From assembly GCF_001921865.1 (NCBI RefSeq), contig NZ_MSCT01000024.1, forward strand, positions 1 through 64,000: a stretch of 64,000 bases of DNA, given 5' to 3'. A program made the position numbers and the translations under genes. The first letter of the stretch is position 1. The number at the start of each line of letters is the position of its first letter. Source of the DNA: Pseudomonas chlororaphis. Lineage in GTDB: Bacteria > Pseudomonadota > Gammaproteobacteria > Pseudomonadales > Pseudomonadaceae. The notes under the pieces are model-generated. The model did not search any database. It was not told where the DNA came from and worked only from the letters and a program-made list of their open reading frames with translations. Shown here one piece after another: positions 18,127 through 26,071 of the stretch.

Positions 18127-20412
18127 ATGAATGATCTGGCCAACTCCACCATGACTCCGACTTCTCCCCCCAAGCGCATTGACTTCAATACGCCTGAGCT
18201 GCAACGCAAGCGCCGCATCCGCGCGCTTAAAGATCGCCTGACCCGCTGGTACGTCCTCGTGGGCGGGCTGGCCGTGTTGGCGGCGATCACCCTGATCTTC
18301 TTCTTCCTCGCCTACGTGGTCATGCCCCTGTTCCAGGGCGCCGACCTGACCGCCAAGGACCCGCTGACCCCCGCCTGGATGCAGGACGCCGGCAAGCCGC
18401 TGATGTTCTCCCTGGAAGAGCAGAACCAGGTCGGCATGCGGGTTTCCGACAAGGGGCAGGCGCTGTTTTTCGACATCGACAACGGCGCCGAGCTGCGTCG
18501 CGTCGACCTGCCGGTTCCAGCCGGCGCCAGCGTAACGTCCATCGGCAAGGACCAGCCGGGCAGCCCGCTGGTGGTGGTGGGCCTGTCCAACGGCCAGGTG
18601 CTGGTGTTCCGCCACACCTACAAGGTCAGCTACCCGGACGGCAAGAAGACCATCTCGCCGGCCATCGAGTACCCCTACGGCGAAACCCCGATCGTGCTGA
18701 ACGAACAGGGCGCCGCACTGGAGCACGTCAACCTCAATGCCAGCGATTCGGCGTTGGTGCTGGCAGGTTCCAGCGGTTCGCAACTGCATGTACTGCAGTT
18801 GACCCGCGAAGAAAACATGATGACCGGCGAAGTCACCAGCGAGCAGAACCGCATCGAGCTGCCGCAGATGACCGAGCCGGTCAAGGCCATGTACATCGAT
18901 CCGCGCCAGCAATGGCTGTACGTGATCAACGGGCGTGCCCAGGCCGACGTGTTCAGCCTGCGCGACAAGAGCCTCAACGGTCGCTACAAGTTGCTGGAAG
19001 ACGCCAACGCCGAAGTGACGGCCAGCACCCAACTGGTGGGCGGCATCTCGCTGATCATCGGCACTTCCAAAGGCGGCCTGGCCCAGTGGTTCATGGCCCG
19101 CGATCCGGACGGCGAACTGCGCCTGAAGCAGATCCGCGATTTCCAGATGGGCACCGCGCCGATCGTCGAGATCACCGCCGAAGAGCGGCGCAAGGGCTTC
19201 GTCGCGCTGGACGCGGCGGGCAAGCTCGGCGTGTTCCACAGCACCGCGCATCGCACCTTGCTGGTGGACCAGGTGGTCGACGGCGAAGGCCTGTTCGGCC
19301 TGTCGCCGCGGGCCAACCGCGTGATCGTCGAAGCTGGCGGCAAGCTGCACCCGCTGGTGCTCGACAACCCGCACCCGGAAGTGTCCTGGAGTGCGTTGTG
19401 GAGCAAGGTCTGGTACGAGAACTACGACGAGCCTAAATACGTCTGGCAGTCGACCGCGGCCAACACCGATTTCGAACCCAAGCTGAGCCTCTCGCCGCTG
19501 ACCTTCGGCACCTTGAAGGCGGCGTTCTACGCCATGCTGCTGGCCGCGCCGCTGGCGGTGGCTGCGGCGATCTACACCGCCTACTTCATGGCGCCGGGCA
19601 TGCGCCGCAAGGTCAAGCCGGTGATCGAGCTGATGGAAGCGATGCCGACGGTGATCCTCGGTTTCTTCGCCGGCCTGTTCCTCGCGCCTTACGTCGAAGG
19701 CCATCTGCCAGGCATCTTCAGCCTGCTGATGCTGCTGCCGATCGGCATCCTGGTGGCCGGTTTCGTCTTCAGCCGCCTGCCTGAGTCGGTGCGCCTGAAG
19801 GTGCCGGACGGCTGGGAAAGCGCGATCCTGATCCCGGTGATCATCCTGGTGGGCTGGTTCTCGCTGTACATGAGCCCGTTCATGGAGAACTGGTTCTTCG
19901 GCGGCGACATGCGCATGTGGATCTCCCACGACCTGGGCATCACCTACGACCAGCGCAACGCCCTGGTAGTGGGCCTGGCCATGGGCTTCGCGGTGATCCC
20001 GAACATCTACTCGATCGCCGAAGACGCCGTGTTCAGCGTGCCGCGCGGCCTGACCCTGGGCTCCCTGGCCCTGGGCGCCACGCCGTGGCAGACCATGACC
20101 CGCGTGGTGATCCTCACCGCCAGCCCGGGCATCTTCTCGGCGCTGATGATCGGCATGGGCCGCGCGGTCGGCGAAACCATGATCGTGCTGATGGCCACCG
20201 GCAACACCCCGGTCATGGAAATGAACCTGTTCGAAGGCCTGCGGACCCTGGCGGCCAACGTCGCGGTGGAAATGCCCGAGTCGGAAGTCGGCGGTAGCCA
20301 CTACCGCGTGCTGTTCCTCTCGGCGCTGGTGCTGCTGCTGTTCACCTTCGTCATGAACACCCTCGCCGAGCTGATCCGTCAGCGTCTGCGCAAGAAATAC
20401 TCGTCGCTTTAA
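18127..20412 (+). CDS. pstC: phosphate ABC transporter permease PstC, long form
   Basis: 761 residues from ATG 18127 (GTG 18121 and ATG 18151 are alternatives; none has a ribosome site). One membrane segment at about 38-63 is followed by a ~390-residue periplasmic region rich in beta strands, then a C-terminal permease domain with five segments and the EAA loop (LGATPWQTMTRVVILTASPGI). Usual PstC is near 300-320 residues; the extended form is known in pseudomonads. It pairs with PstA to move phosphate across the inner membrane. Confidence 0.93.
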   Translation: MNDLANSTMTPTSPPKRIDFNTPELQRKRRIRALKDRLTRWYVLVGGLAVLAAITLIFFFLAYVVMPLFQGADLTAKDPLTPAWMQDAGKPLMFSLEEQNQVGMRVSDKGQALFFDIDNGAELRRVDLPVPAGASVTSIGKDQPGSPLVVVGLSNGQVLVFRHTYKVSYPDGKKTISPAIEYPYGETPIVLNEQGAALEHVNLNASDSALVLAGSSGSQLHVLQLTREENMMTGEVTSEQNRIELPQMTEPVKAMYIDPRQQWLYVINGRAQADVFSLRDKSLNGRYKLLEDANAEVTASTQLVGGISLIIGTSKGGLAQWFMARDPDGELRLKQIRDFQMGTAPIVEITAEERRKGFVALDAAGKLGVFHSTAHRTLLVDQVVDGEGLFGLSPRANRVIVEAGGKLHPLVLDNPHPEVSWSALWSKVWYENYDEPKYVWQSTAANTDFEPKLSLSPLTFGTLKAAFYAMLLAAPLAVAAAIYTAYFMAPGMRRKVKPVIELMEAMPTVILGFFAGLFLAPYVEGHLPGIFSLLMLLPIGILVAGFVFSRLPESVRLKVPDGWESAILIPVIILVGWFSLYMSPFMENWFFGGDMRMWISHDLGITYDQRNALVVGLAMGFAVIPNIYSIAEDAVFSVPRGLTLGSLALGATPWQTMTRVVILTASPGIFSALMIGMGRAVGETMIVLMATGNTPVMEMNLFEGLRTLAANVAVEMPESEVGGSHYRVLFLSALVLLLFTFVMNTLAELIRQRLRKKYSSL

Positions 20413-20427
20413 GAAAGGTAGAAGTCT

Positions 20428-22098
20428 GTGAAACAGAACTCCCTGAAAGGATGGTTCAAGAGCGGCGCCCCAGGTGTCTGGATCAGCGGTGGCGCGGTGT
20501 CCATCGCGGTCATCATGACGATCGGCCTGCTGGCGGTGATCGCCGTGCGCGGCCTGGGCCACTTCTGGCCGGCGGACCTGGTGCATGCCAGCTACGACGT
20601 GCCGGGCCAGGCCCAGCACCTGGTCATCGGTGAAGTGGTACAGAAGGAAGAAGTGCCGCGGGCCCGGTTGAAGAGCGCTGGCTTGCCGGTGCCGGACGTC
20701 GGCCCCGAGTTCATGACCCGCGAGCTGATCAAGGTCGGCAACCGTGACCTGAACGGCAACGATTTCACCTGGATCGTCGGCGACTGGTTGACCAACCAGA
20801 CCACGCCGCCGGAACTGATGGCCATCGAGCGCCGCGAGTGGGGCAACTTCTACGGCTACCTGGTCAACGTCAAGCAGGATGGCAAGGTGGTCGCCGAAGG
20901 CGAAGCGGCCTGGCCGGAACTGCGTGCGCGGATCGACCGGGTGAACGCGCTGGCCGCCCAGCTCAAGAGCCTGGAGAAAACTGACATCGGCGCGATCAAC
21001 GCCGGCCTCGAGCGCATCCGCCTGCACAGTCGCAAGCTGGAACTGGACGGCAAGCTCGACGCCGCCGCCCAGGCCGACATGGAAAGCGAGCGCGCCGAGC
21101 TGAACGCCCGCTACCAGGACATCGAAGCGCGCCTGAGCGACCTGCATGCGCAGTTCAACCGCGACAGCCTGACCGCGCGCGACGCCAACGGCAAAGAGCT
21201 GGAAATCAGCCTGGGCAAGGTGGTGCACGCCTACCAGCCGAACGCCATGGGCACTTTCACCAAGCTGGGCTTCTACTTCAGCAAGGTCTGGGAGTTCCTC
21301 AGCGACGACCCGCGTGAAGCCAACACCGAAGGCGGTATCTTCCCGGCGATCTTCGGCACCGTGATGATGACCCTGATCATGGCGATGATCGTCACCCCGT
21401 TCGGCGTACTGGCGGCGGTGTACCTGCGCGAATACGCCAAGCAGAACGCCCTGACCCGGGTCATCCGCATCGCGGTGAACAACCTGGCGGGCGTTCCGGC
21501 GATCGTCTACGGCGTGTTCGGCCTGGGCTTCTTCGTCTACGTGCTGGGCGGCTCCCTCGACCGGCTGTTCTTCCCCGAAGCCTTGCCGGCACCGACCTTC
21601 GGCACCCCGGGCCTGCTCTGGGCGTCCCTGACCCTGGCGCTGCTGGCGGTGCCGGTGGTGATCGTGGCCACCGAAGAAGGCCTGGCGCGGATTCCCCGTA
21701 CCGTGCGCGAAGGCTCCCTGGCCCTCGGCGCGACCAAGGCGGAAACCCTGTGGAAAATCGTGCTGCCGATGGCCAGCCCGGCGATGATGACCGGCATGAT
21801 CCTCGCGGTGGCCCGCGCCGCCGGCGAAGTGGCGCCGCTGATGCTGGTGGGCGTGGTGAAACTGGCGCCGTCGCTGCCGGTGGACGGCAACTACCCGTAC
21901 CTGCACCTGGACCAGAAGATCATGCACCTGGGCTTCCACATCTACGACGTCGGCTTCCAGAGCCCGAACGTCGAGGCCGCGCGGCCGCTGGTGTACGCCA
22001 CGGCGCTGTTGCTGGTGCTGGTGATCGCCTTGCTCAACCTGTCGGCGGTGGCGATCCGTAACCACCTGCGCGAGAAATACAAGGCTTTGGATAGCTGA
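20428..22098 (+). CDS. pstA: phosphate ABC transporter permease PstA, long form
   Basis: 556 residues with a GTG start at 20428 preceded by AAAGG. Like PstC it carries one N-terminal membrane segment and a large periplasmic insert (about 45-290) that includes a charged coiled-coil-like stretch (AAQLKSLEKTDIGAINAGLERIR). The C-terminal permease domain shows LGATKAETLWKIVLPMASPAMM. It follows pstC by 15 nt. The matched extensions of PstC and PstA suggest they contact each other or PstS in the periplasm (inference). Confidence 0.93.
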   Translation: MKQNSLKGWFKSGAPGVWISGGAVSIAVIMTIGLLAVIAVRGLGHFWPADLVHASYDVPGQAQHLVIGEVVQKEEVPRARLKSAGLPVPDVGPEFMTRELIKVGNRDLNGNDFTWIVGDWLTNQTTPPELMAIERREWGNFYGYLVNVKQDGKVVAEGEAAWPELRARIDRVNALAAQLKSLEKTDIGAINAGLERIRLHSRKLELDGKLDAAAQADMESERAELNARYQDIEARLSDLHAQFNRDSLTARDANGKELEISLGKVVHAYQPNAMGTFTKLGFYFSKVWEFLSDDPREANTEGGIFPAIFGTVMMTLIMAMIVTPFGVLAAVYLREYAKQNALTRVIRIAVNNLAGVPAIVYGVFGLGFFVYVLGGSLDRLFFPEALPAPTFGTPGLLWASLTLALLAVPVVIVATEEGLARIPRTVREGSLALGATKAETLWKIVLPMASPAMMTGMILAVARAAGEVAPLMLVGVVKLAPSLPVDGNYPYLHLDQKIMHLGFHIYDVGFQSPNVEAARPLVYATALLLVLVIALLNLSAVAIRNHLREKYKALDS

Positions 22099-22112
22099 TT
22101 ACTGCTGTACCG

Positions 22113-22200
22113 GTAGGAGCGAGCTTGCTCGCGAAGTGATGGTGAGACCGACGCAGCCTATGTGTCTGGAAGATCCCATCGCGAGCAAGCTCGCTCCTAC
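22113..22200. repeat. REP pair, GTAGGAGCGAGC family
   Basis: Inverted copies between pstA and pstB, inside the operon. Confidence 0.88.
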
Positions 22201-22270
22201 GGGAAACGGCGTCACCGCTGGCGAGGCCAGCGGTTCACTGAAACGAATTTGTTAGCGTAGGGAGTGACCC

Positions 22271-23104
22271 ATGCAGCAAGAAGCACATACCCACGGCATC
22301 AACATGTCGGCCCTGGGCCGCGACAAGCAGAGCCTGAGCCTGGACCAGGAAACCGTGGCTATCGAAGTCCCGGGCCTGAGCCTGTTCTACGGCGAGAAGC
22401 AGGCGCTCTACGACGTCAGCATGAACATTCCGAAACAGCGCGTGACCGCCTTCATCGGGCCGTCCGGTTGCGGCAAGTCCACACTGCTGCGCACCTTCAA
22501 CCGTATGAACGACCTGGTGGACGGTTGCCGCGTGGAAGGCGAGATCAACCTCTACGGCAACAACATCTACCGTAAGGGCGAAGACGTGGCCGAGCTGCGC
22601 CGTCGTGTGGGCATGGTGTTCCAGAAGCCCAACCCGTTCCCTAAAACCATCTACGAGAACGTGGTCTACGGCCTGCGCATCCAGGGCATCAACAAGAAGC
22701 GCATCCTCGACGAAGCCGTGGAGTGGGCGCTCAAGGGCGCGGCGCTGTGGGAAGAGGTCAAGGACCGCCTGCACGACTCGGCGCTCGGCCTGTCCGGCGG
22801 CCAGCAACAACGTCTGGTGATCGCTCGCACCATCGCCGTGGAGCCTGAAGTGTTGCTGCTCGACGAGCCGTGCTCGGCACTCGACCCGATCTCCACCCTG
22901 AAAGTCGAAGAGCTGATCTACGAACTGAAATCCAAGTTCACCATCGTTATCGTGACCCACAACATGCAGCAGGCCGCGCGCGTTTCCGACTACACGGCGT
23001 TCATGTACATGGGCAAACTGGTGGAATTCGGCGACACCGACACCCTGTTCACCAATCCGGCGAAGAAGCAGACCGAAGACTACATCACCGGTCGCTACGG
23101 CTAG
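22271..23104 (+). CDS. pstB: phosphate ABC transporter ATP-binding protein
   Basis: 277 residues. Walker A GPSGCGKST, the PstB-typical FNRMNDL, Q-loop FQKPNPFPKTIYENV, signature LSGGQQQRL, Walker B VLLLDEPCSALDPIS and switch region IVTHNMQQAARVSD are all present. It hydrolyses ATP for phosphate uptake at the cytoplasmic face of PstCA. It lies 172 nt after pstA with a REP pair between and 72 nt before phoU. Confidence 0.97.
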   Translation: MQQEAHTHGINMSALGRDKQSLSLDQETVAIEVPGLSLFYGEKQALYDVSMNIPKQRVTAFIGPSGCGKSTLLRTFNRMNDLVDGCRVEGEINLYGNNIYRKGEDVAELRRRVGMVFQKPNPFPKTIYENVVYGLRIQGINKKRILDEAVEWALKGAALWEEVKDRLHDSALGLSGGQQQRLVIARTIAVEPEVLLLDEPCSALDPISTLKVEELIYELKSKFTIVIVTHNMQQAARVSDYTAFMYMGKLVEFGDTDTLFTNPAKKQTEDYITGRYG

Positions 23105-23176
23105 GAAGCCGTTGTTTGCTCACTGAACTGACGCTGCGGCCCGCCGCACCTTACCGGACGCTCCAAGGACGCCAAC

Positions 23177-23938
23177 ATGATTAGTAAAGAAGGCCTCACG
23201 CATCACATCTCCCAGCAGTTCAACGCCGAACTCGAGGAGGTGCGCAGCCACCTCCTGGCGATGGGCGGGCTGGTCGAGAAACAAGTCAACGACGCCGTCA
23301 CCGCGCTGATCGAGGCCGATTCGGGGCTCGCCCAGCAAGTGCGCGAGATCGACGACCAGATCAACCAGATGGAACGCAATATCGACGAGGAATGCCTGCG
23401 CATCCTCGCCCGTCGCCAGCCGGCGGCTTCCGACCTGCGCCTGATCATCAGCATCTCCAAATCGGTGATCGACCTTGAGCGCATCGGCGACGAATCGACC
23501 AAGATCGCTCGCCGCGCCATCCAGTTGTGCGAAGAAGGCGAAGCCCCGCGCGGTTACGTGGAAGTGCGGCATATCGGCGACCAGGTGCGCAACATGGTGC
23601 GCGACGCTCTGGACGCCTTCGCCCGTTTCGACGCCGACCTGGCGTTGTCGGTGGCGCAGTACGACAAGATCATCGACCGCGAGTACAAGACCGCGCTGCG
23701 CGAGCTGGCCACCTACATGATGGAAGATCCGCGCTCGATCTCGCGCGTTCTCAGCATTATCTGGGTATTGCGCTCCCTGGAGCGGATCGGCGACCACGCG
23801 CGCAACATTTCCGAGCTGGTGATTTACCTGGTGCGCGGCACCGATGTACGCCATCTGGGCCTGAAGCGGATGAAGGAAGAAGTTGAAGGCACAAGCGCCG
23901 AAAGCGCTAATGTTCCAGGTGAAGCTGACGATAAGTAA
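23177..23938 (+). CDS. phoU: phosphate signalling regulator PhoU
   Basis: 253 residues forming the two PhoU three-helix repeats, with the metal-cluster helices recognisable as ISKSVIDLERIGDESTKIARRA and WVLRSLERIGDHARNISELVIYL. It links the Pst transporter to the PhoR kinase and holds the Pho response off when phosphate is plentiful. It closes the pst operon, with a strong terminator after it. phoR and phoB are in the window at 29312-31373. Confidence 0.96.
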   Translation: MISKEGLTHHISQQFNAELEEVRSHLLAMGGLVEKQVNDAVTALIEADSGLAQQVREIDDQINQMERNIDEECLRILARRQPAASDLRLIISISKSVIDLERIGDESTKIARRAIQLCEEGEAPRGYVEVRHIGDQVRNMVRDALDAFARFDADLALSVAQYDKIIDREYKTALRELATYMMEDPRSISRVLSIIWVLRSLERIGDHARNISELVIYLVRGTDVRHLGLKRMKEEVEGTSAESANVPGEADDK

Positions 23939-23954
23939 GGTTGCCCGAGAGAAG

Positions 23955-23986
23955 CGCCCGGCCCTTTCGGCCGGGCGTTTTTGTTT
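23955..23986 (+). terminator. intrinsic terminator after phoU
   Basis: CGCCCGGCC and GGCCGGGCG form a perfect 9-bp stem with a 5-nt loop, followed by TTTTTGTTT. Confidence 0.93.
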
Positions 23987-24105
23987 AGGGAATCGAACTT
24001 GAAAAGCAGCGCCCGCGAACGCAAAGTCCCGGCGTGACTGAAGAGTTTTGGCAAAGTGCCATCAGTAAAGCGTTATGCTAGCCGGGATTTTTAAAGGGGT
24101 GGTCG

Positions 24106-25068
24106 ATGAGTAAGGTAAGTGTGTTGGTGGTGGATGACGCTTCGTTCATTCGTGACCTGGTGAAGAAATGTCTGCGCAACTACTTCCCTGGCATCAAGAT
24201 CGAGGACGCCATCAACGGCCGTAAAGCCCAGGCCCTGCTGGCCCGCGAATCCTTCGACCTGGTCCTGTGCGACTGGGAAATGCCGGAAATGTCCGGCCTG
24301 GAGCTGCTGACCTGGTGCCGCGGCCAGGAAACCATGAAAGCCATGCCGTTCATCATGGTCACCAGTCGGGGCGACAAGGAGAACGTGGTACAGGCGATCC
24401 AGGCGGGCGTTTCCGGCTACGTCAGCAAGCCTTTCACCAACGAGCAGTTGCTGACCAAGGTCAAGCAGGCGCTGAACAAGGTCGGCAAGCTCGACACCCT
24501 GATGAACAGCGCCCCGGCCAAGATGAACTCGGCCTTCGGCAACGATTCCCTGAGCGCCCTGACCGGCGGCAAGGCGGAGGTCGTCGGCACGGCGCCGGCT
24601 GCTGCGGCGGTCAACCCGTTCGCCAAACCGCCGGTTGTCGCGGCTCCCGCTGCGGCCCCTGCGCCTTCCCGCGGTTTGCTCAACAGTCCGCCAGTCAAGG
24701 CACCGGCGCCGGCAGCGGCTGCACCGTCCGGTGGGCGTGGTCAAGGCCAGTTGCGGCTGCCCAACGGTACCCAGCAGTGTGTGATCAAGGCGCTGAGCAT
24801 CAAGGAAGCGCTGCTGGTAGTGAAGCGTACCGACACCTTGCCGCAGGTGCTGGACAGCGCCGTGCTGGATCTGGAGCAGGGCGACAATGCCGAGGTGGCG
24901 CGCCTGAACGGTTACCTGCATGCGGTAGTGGCTTACGAGCCGAAGCCGGATAGCGAGTGGTTGCAACTGACCTTCCGTTTCGTCGACCAGGATGCGCAGA
25001 AGCTCGACTACATCTCCCGCCTGATCGCCCGCGGCACCGCGCAAAAGCACTTCGTTCCTGGCGCTTGA
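24106..25068 (+). CDS. response regulator with CheY receiver and PilZ-like C-terminal domain
   Basis: 320 residues; AAGGGGTGG precedes the ATG. The receiver domain (1-125) has the acidic pair Asp10-Asp11, the phospho-acceptor Asp56 (VLCDWEMPEMSG), VTSR and the YVSKPF lysine. An Ala/Pro-rich linker (about 160-215) leads to a small C-terminal domain with QLRLPNGTQQCVIKALSIKEALLVV and FRFVDQDAQKLDYISRLIARGTAQ, resembling the PilZ-type ends of signalling proteins; this last point is tentative. A response regulator at this place after phoU is known in P. aeruginosa. No kinase gene lies beside it. Confidence 0.85.
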   Translation: MSKVSVLVVDDASFIRDLVKKCLRNYFPGIKIEDAINGRKAQALLARESFDLVLCDWEMPEMSGLELLTWCRGQETMKAMPFIMVTSRGDKENVVQAIQAGVSGYVSKPFTNEQLLTKVKQALNKVGKLDTLMNSAPAKMNSAFGNDSLSALTGGKAEVVGTAPAAAAVNPFAKPPVVAAPAAAPAPSRGLLNSPPVKAPAPAAAAPSGGRGQGQLRLPNGTQQCVIKALSIKEALLVVKRTDTLPQVLDSAVLDLEQGDNAEVARLNGYLHAVVAYEPKPDSEWLQLTFRFVDQDAQKLDYISRLIARGTAQKHFVPGA

Positions 25069-25094
25069 GCCTTTCTCAGACTCGCTTCTACCCC

Positions 25095-25220
25095 CTGTAG
25101 GAGCGAGCTTGCTCGCGATGGCGTCGGTTCTGGCGCTGCATATTTTTGATGGTGTACATATCCATTGCTGCGGTCACGGCCACTTAGGGTTCCGCCCTTA
25201 CGGCGGGTCACTTTTGACAA
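25095..25220. repeat. tandem intergenic repeat, copy 1
   Basis: Begins with a REP half (CTGTAGGAGCGAGCTTGCTC) and continues through GGCGCTGCATATTTTTGATG to CTTACGGCGGGTCACTTTTG. A nearly identical copy follows at 25225. Confidence 0.9.
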
Positions 25221-25224
25221 CCGT

Positions 25225-25352
25225 CTGTAGGAGCGAAGCTTGCTCGCGATGGCGTCCGTTCTGGCGCTGCATATTTTTGATGGTGTACATATCCATTGCT
25301 GCGGTAACGGCTGCTTAGGGTTTCGCCCTTACGGCGGGTCACTTTTTACAAA
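25225..25352. repeat. tandem intergenic repeat, copy 2
   Basis: Nearly identical to 25095-25220 with one extra A in the REP stem and a handful of substitutions. It continues into the widespread Pseudomonas intergenic module (GTAAGCAAAAACGCTTGCCC, later GATCAAGATCAAAAGC at 25547). Confidence 0.9.
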
Positions 25353-25595
25353 CGCCCGGAATGCCGGCCCAGTAAAAAGTAAGCAAAAACGCTTGCCCCC
25401 GCGTACGGCCCTCGCTGCGCTCGGGTTCCCTCCCTCCGGCGTCCCTCAGGGGGCATCGCCGCCGGCGATGTCCTCGACTGCGTCGAGGGGCGCTGCGCGC
25501 CATCCCCCTGATGAACACCTCCACTCGGCCTGCCGAAGGGGCAGGTAGATCAAGATCAAAAGCTGGCGTTGGCGCGACCTACCGGTCGGCGCATT
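25353..25595. repeat. tail of composite intergenic module
   Basis: GC-skewed sequence with several short inverted repeats ending in TAGATCAAGATCAAAAGC. Text of this kind is familiar from many Pseudomonas intergenic regions. Open frames in it are not credible genes. Confidence 0.6.
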
Positions 25596-25704
25596 TGTAG
25601 CCGCTGCCGAGCCTGTGAGGCTGCGAACGGCCGCGCAGCGGACGCAGGGTCTTGAGATCGCCGGAGGACCTTCGGTCCTTGCGCAGCCTTCGGCAGCGGC
25701 TACA
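25596..25704. repeat. REP element, TGTAGCCGCTGCCG family (long form)
   Basis: Outer arms TGTAGCCGCTGCCG and CGGCAGCGGCTACA with an inner inverted repeat AGGACCTTCGGTCCT. Confidence 0.88.
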
Positions 25705-25721
25705 GGGTGACATCCCTACAC

Positions 25722-25934
25722 CTACGTTTGAATGCCGGGCGAAACCTGCTGCAAACACTTTCCTGTGGCGGGCTTTTGCACGCTGACGAGGCTGATTTGG
25801 GGCATGTTGCCCAGGCGTTGTATCTGTTGCTGGATGATGGCTGCGATGTGTTGCAGGCCGCGCAGTGCAAGGCATTGGGGGGAGGGCGTCGGGGTTTGAT
25901 GCCGTGCGTCTGATTCATCGGTTTTCGGGTTGAT
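25722..25934 (-). pseudogene. possible small gene without a normal start codon
   Basis: An open frame of 70 codons ends at TAG 25722 and includes the protein-like stretch CLALRGLQHIAAIIQQQIQR followed by LGNMPQISLVSVQKPATGKC, with amphipathic helix and strand character. Its only upstream boundary is TAA at 25937-25935, and no ATG, GTG or TTG occurs before the body; the first codon after the stop is ATC. Either the start is lost or a non-standard codon (CTG) is used. I do not recognise the family. Confidence 0.35.
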
Positions 25935-26000
25935 TTATATCTGTTTGGATATAGATTGTGGCTGGCGTCGCTGTGCTTTCTCGTACCCGGCCATGCCTTG

Positions 26001-26038
26001 AAACAACCCGATCGCGCGCTGTGGCGTTCGGGTTGTTT
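26001..26038. terminator. inverted repeat / bidirectional terminator-like hairpin
   Basis: AAACAACCCGA and TCGGGTTGTTT form an 11-bp stem around 16 nt. Its T-rich arm lies toward the toxin gene. Confidence 0.55.
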
Positions 26039-26069
26039 AACCTCTCCTGAGTTCGCAACGGGAGAGGTT
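26039..26069 (+). promoter_or_regulatory. hairpin covering the toxin ribosome-binding site / candidate operator
   Basis: AACCTCTCC and GGAGAGGTT are perfect complements 13 nt apart. The right arm contains the ribosome site GGAGAGG, 5 nt before the toxin ATG, so in RNA the stem would hide it; in DNA the same palindrome could be bound by the antitoxin. Confidence 0.6.
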
Positions 26070-26071
26070 CG

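Noticed and set aside
18079..22065. Very long minus-strand open frame (1328 codons) opposite pstC and pstA
   Set aside because: His/Gln/Arg-rich antisense product of a GC-rich coding strand; pstC and pstA on the other strand have all family motifs.
25109..25548. Two overlapping small frames both beginning MLAMASVLALHIFDGVHIHC
   Set aside because: They are translations of the tandem intergenic repeat; identical beginnings come from the DNA repeat, not from a gene family.
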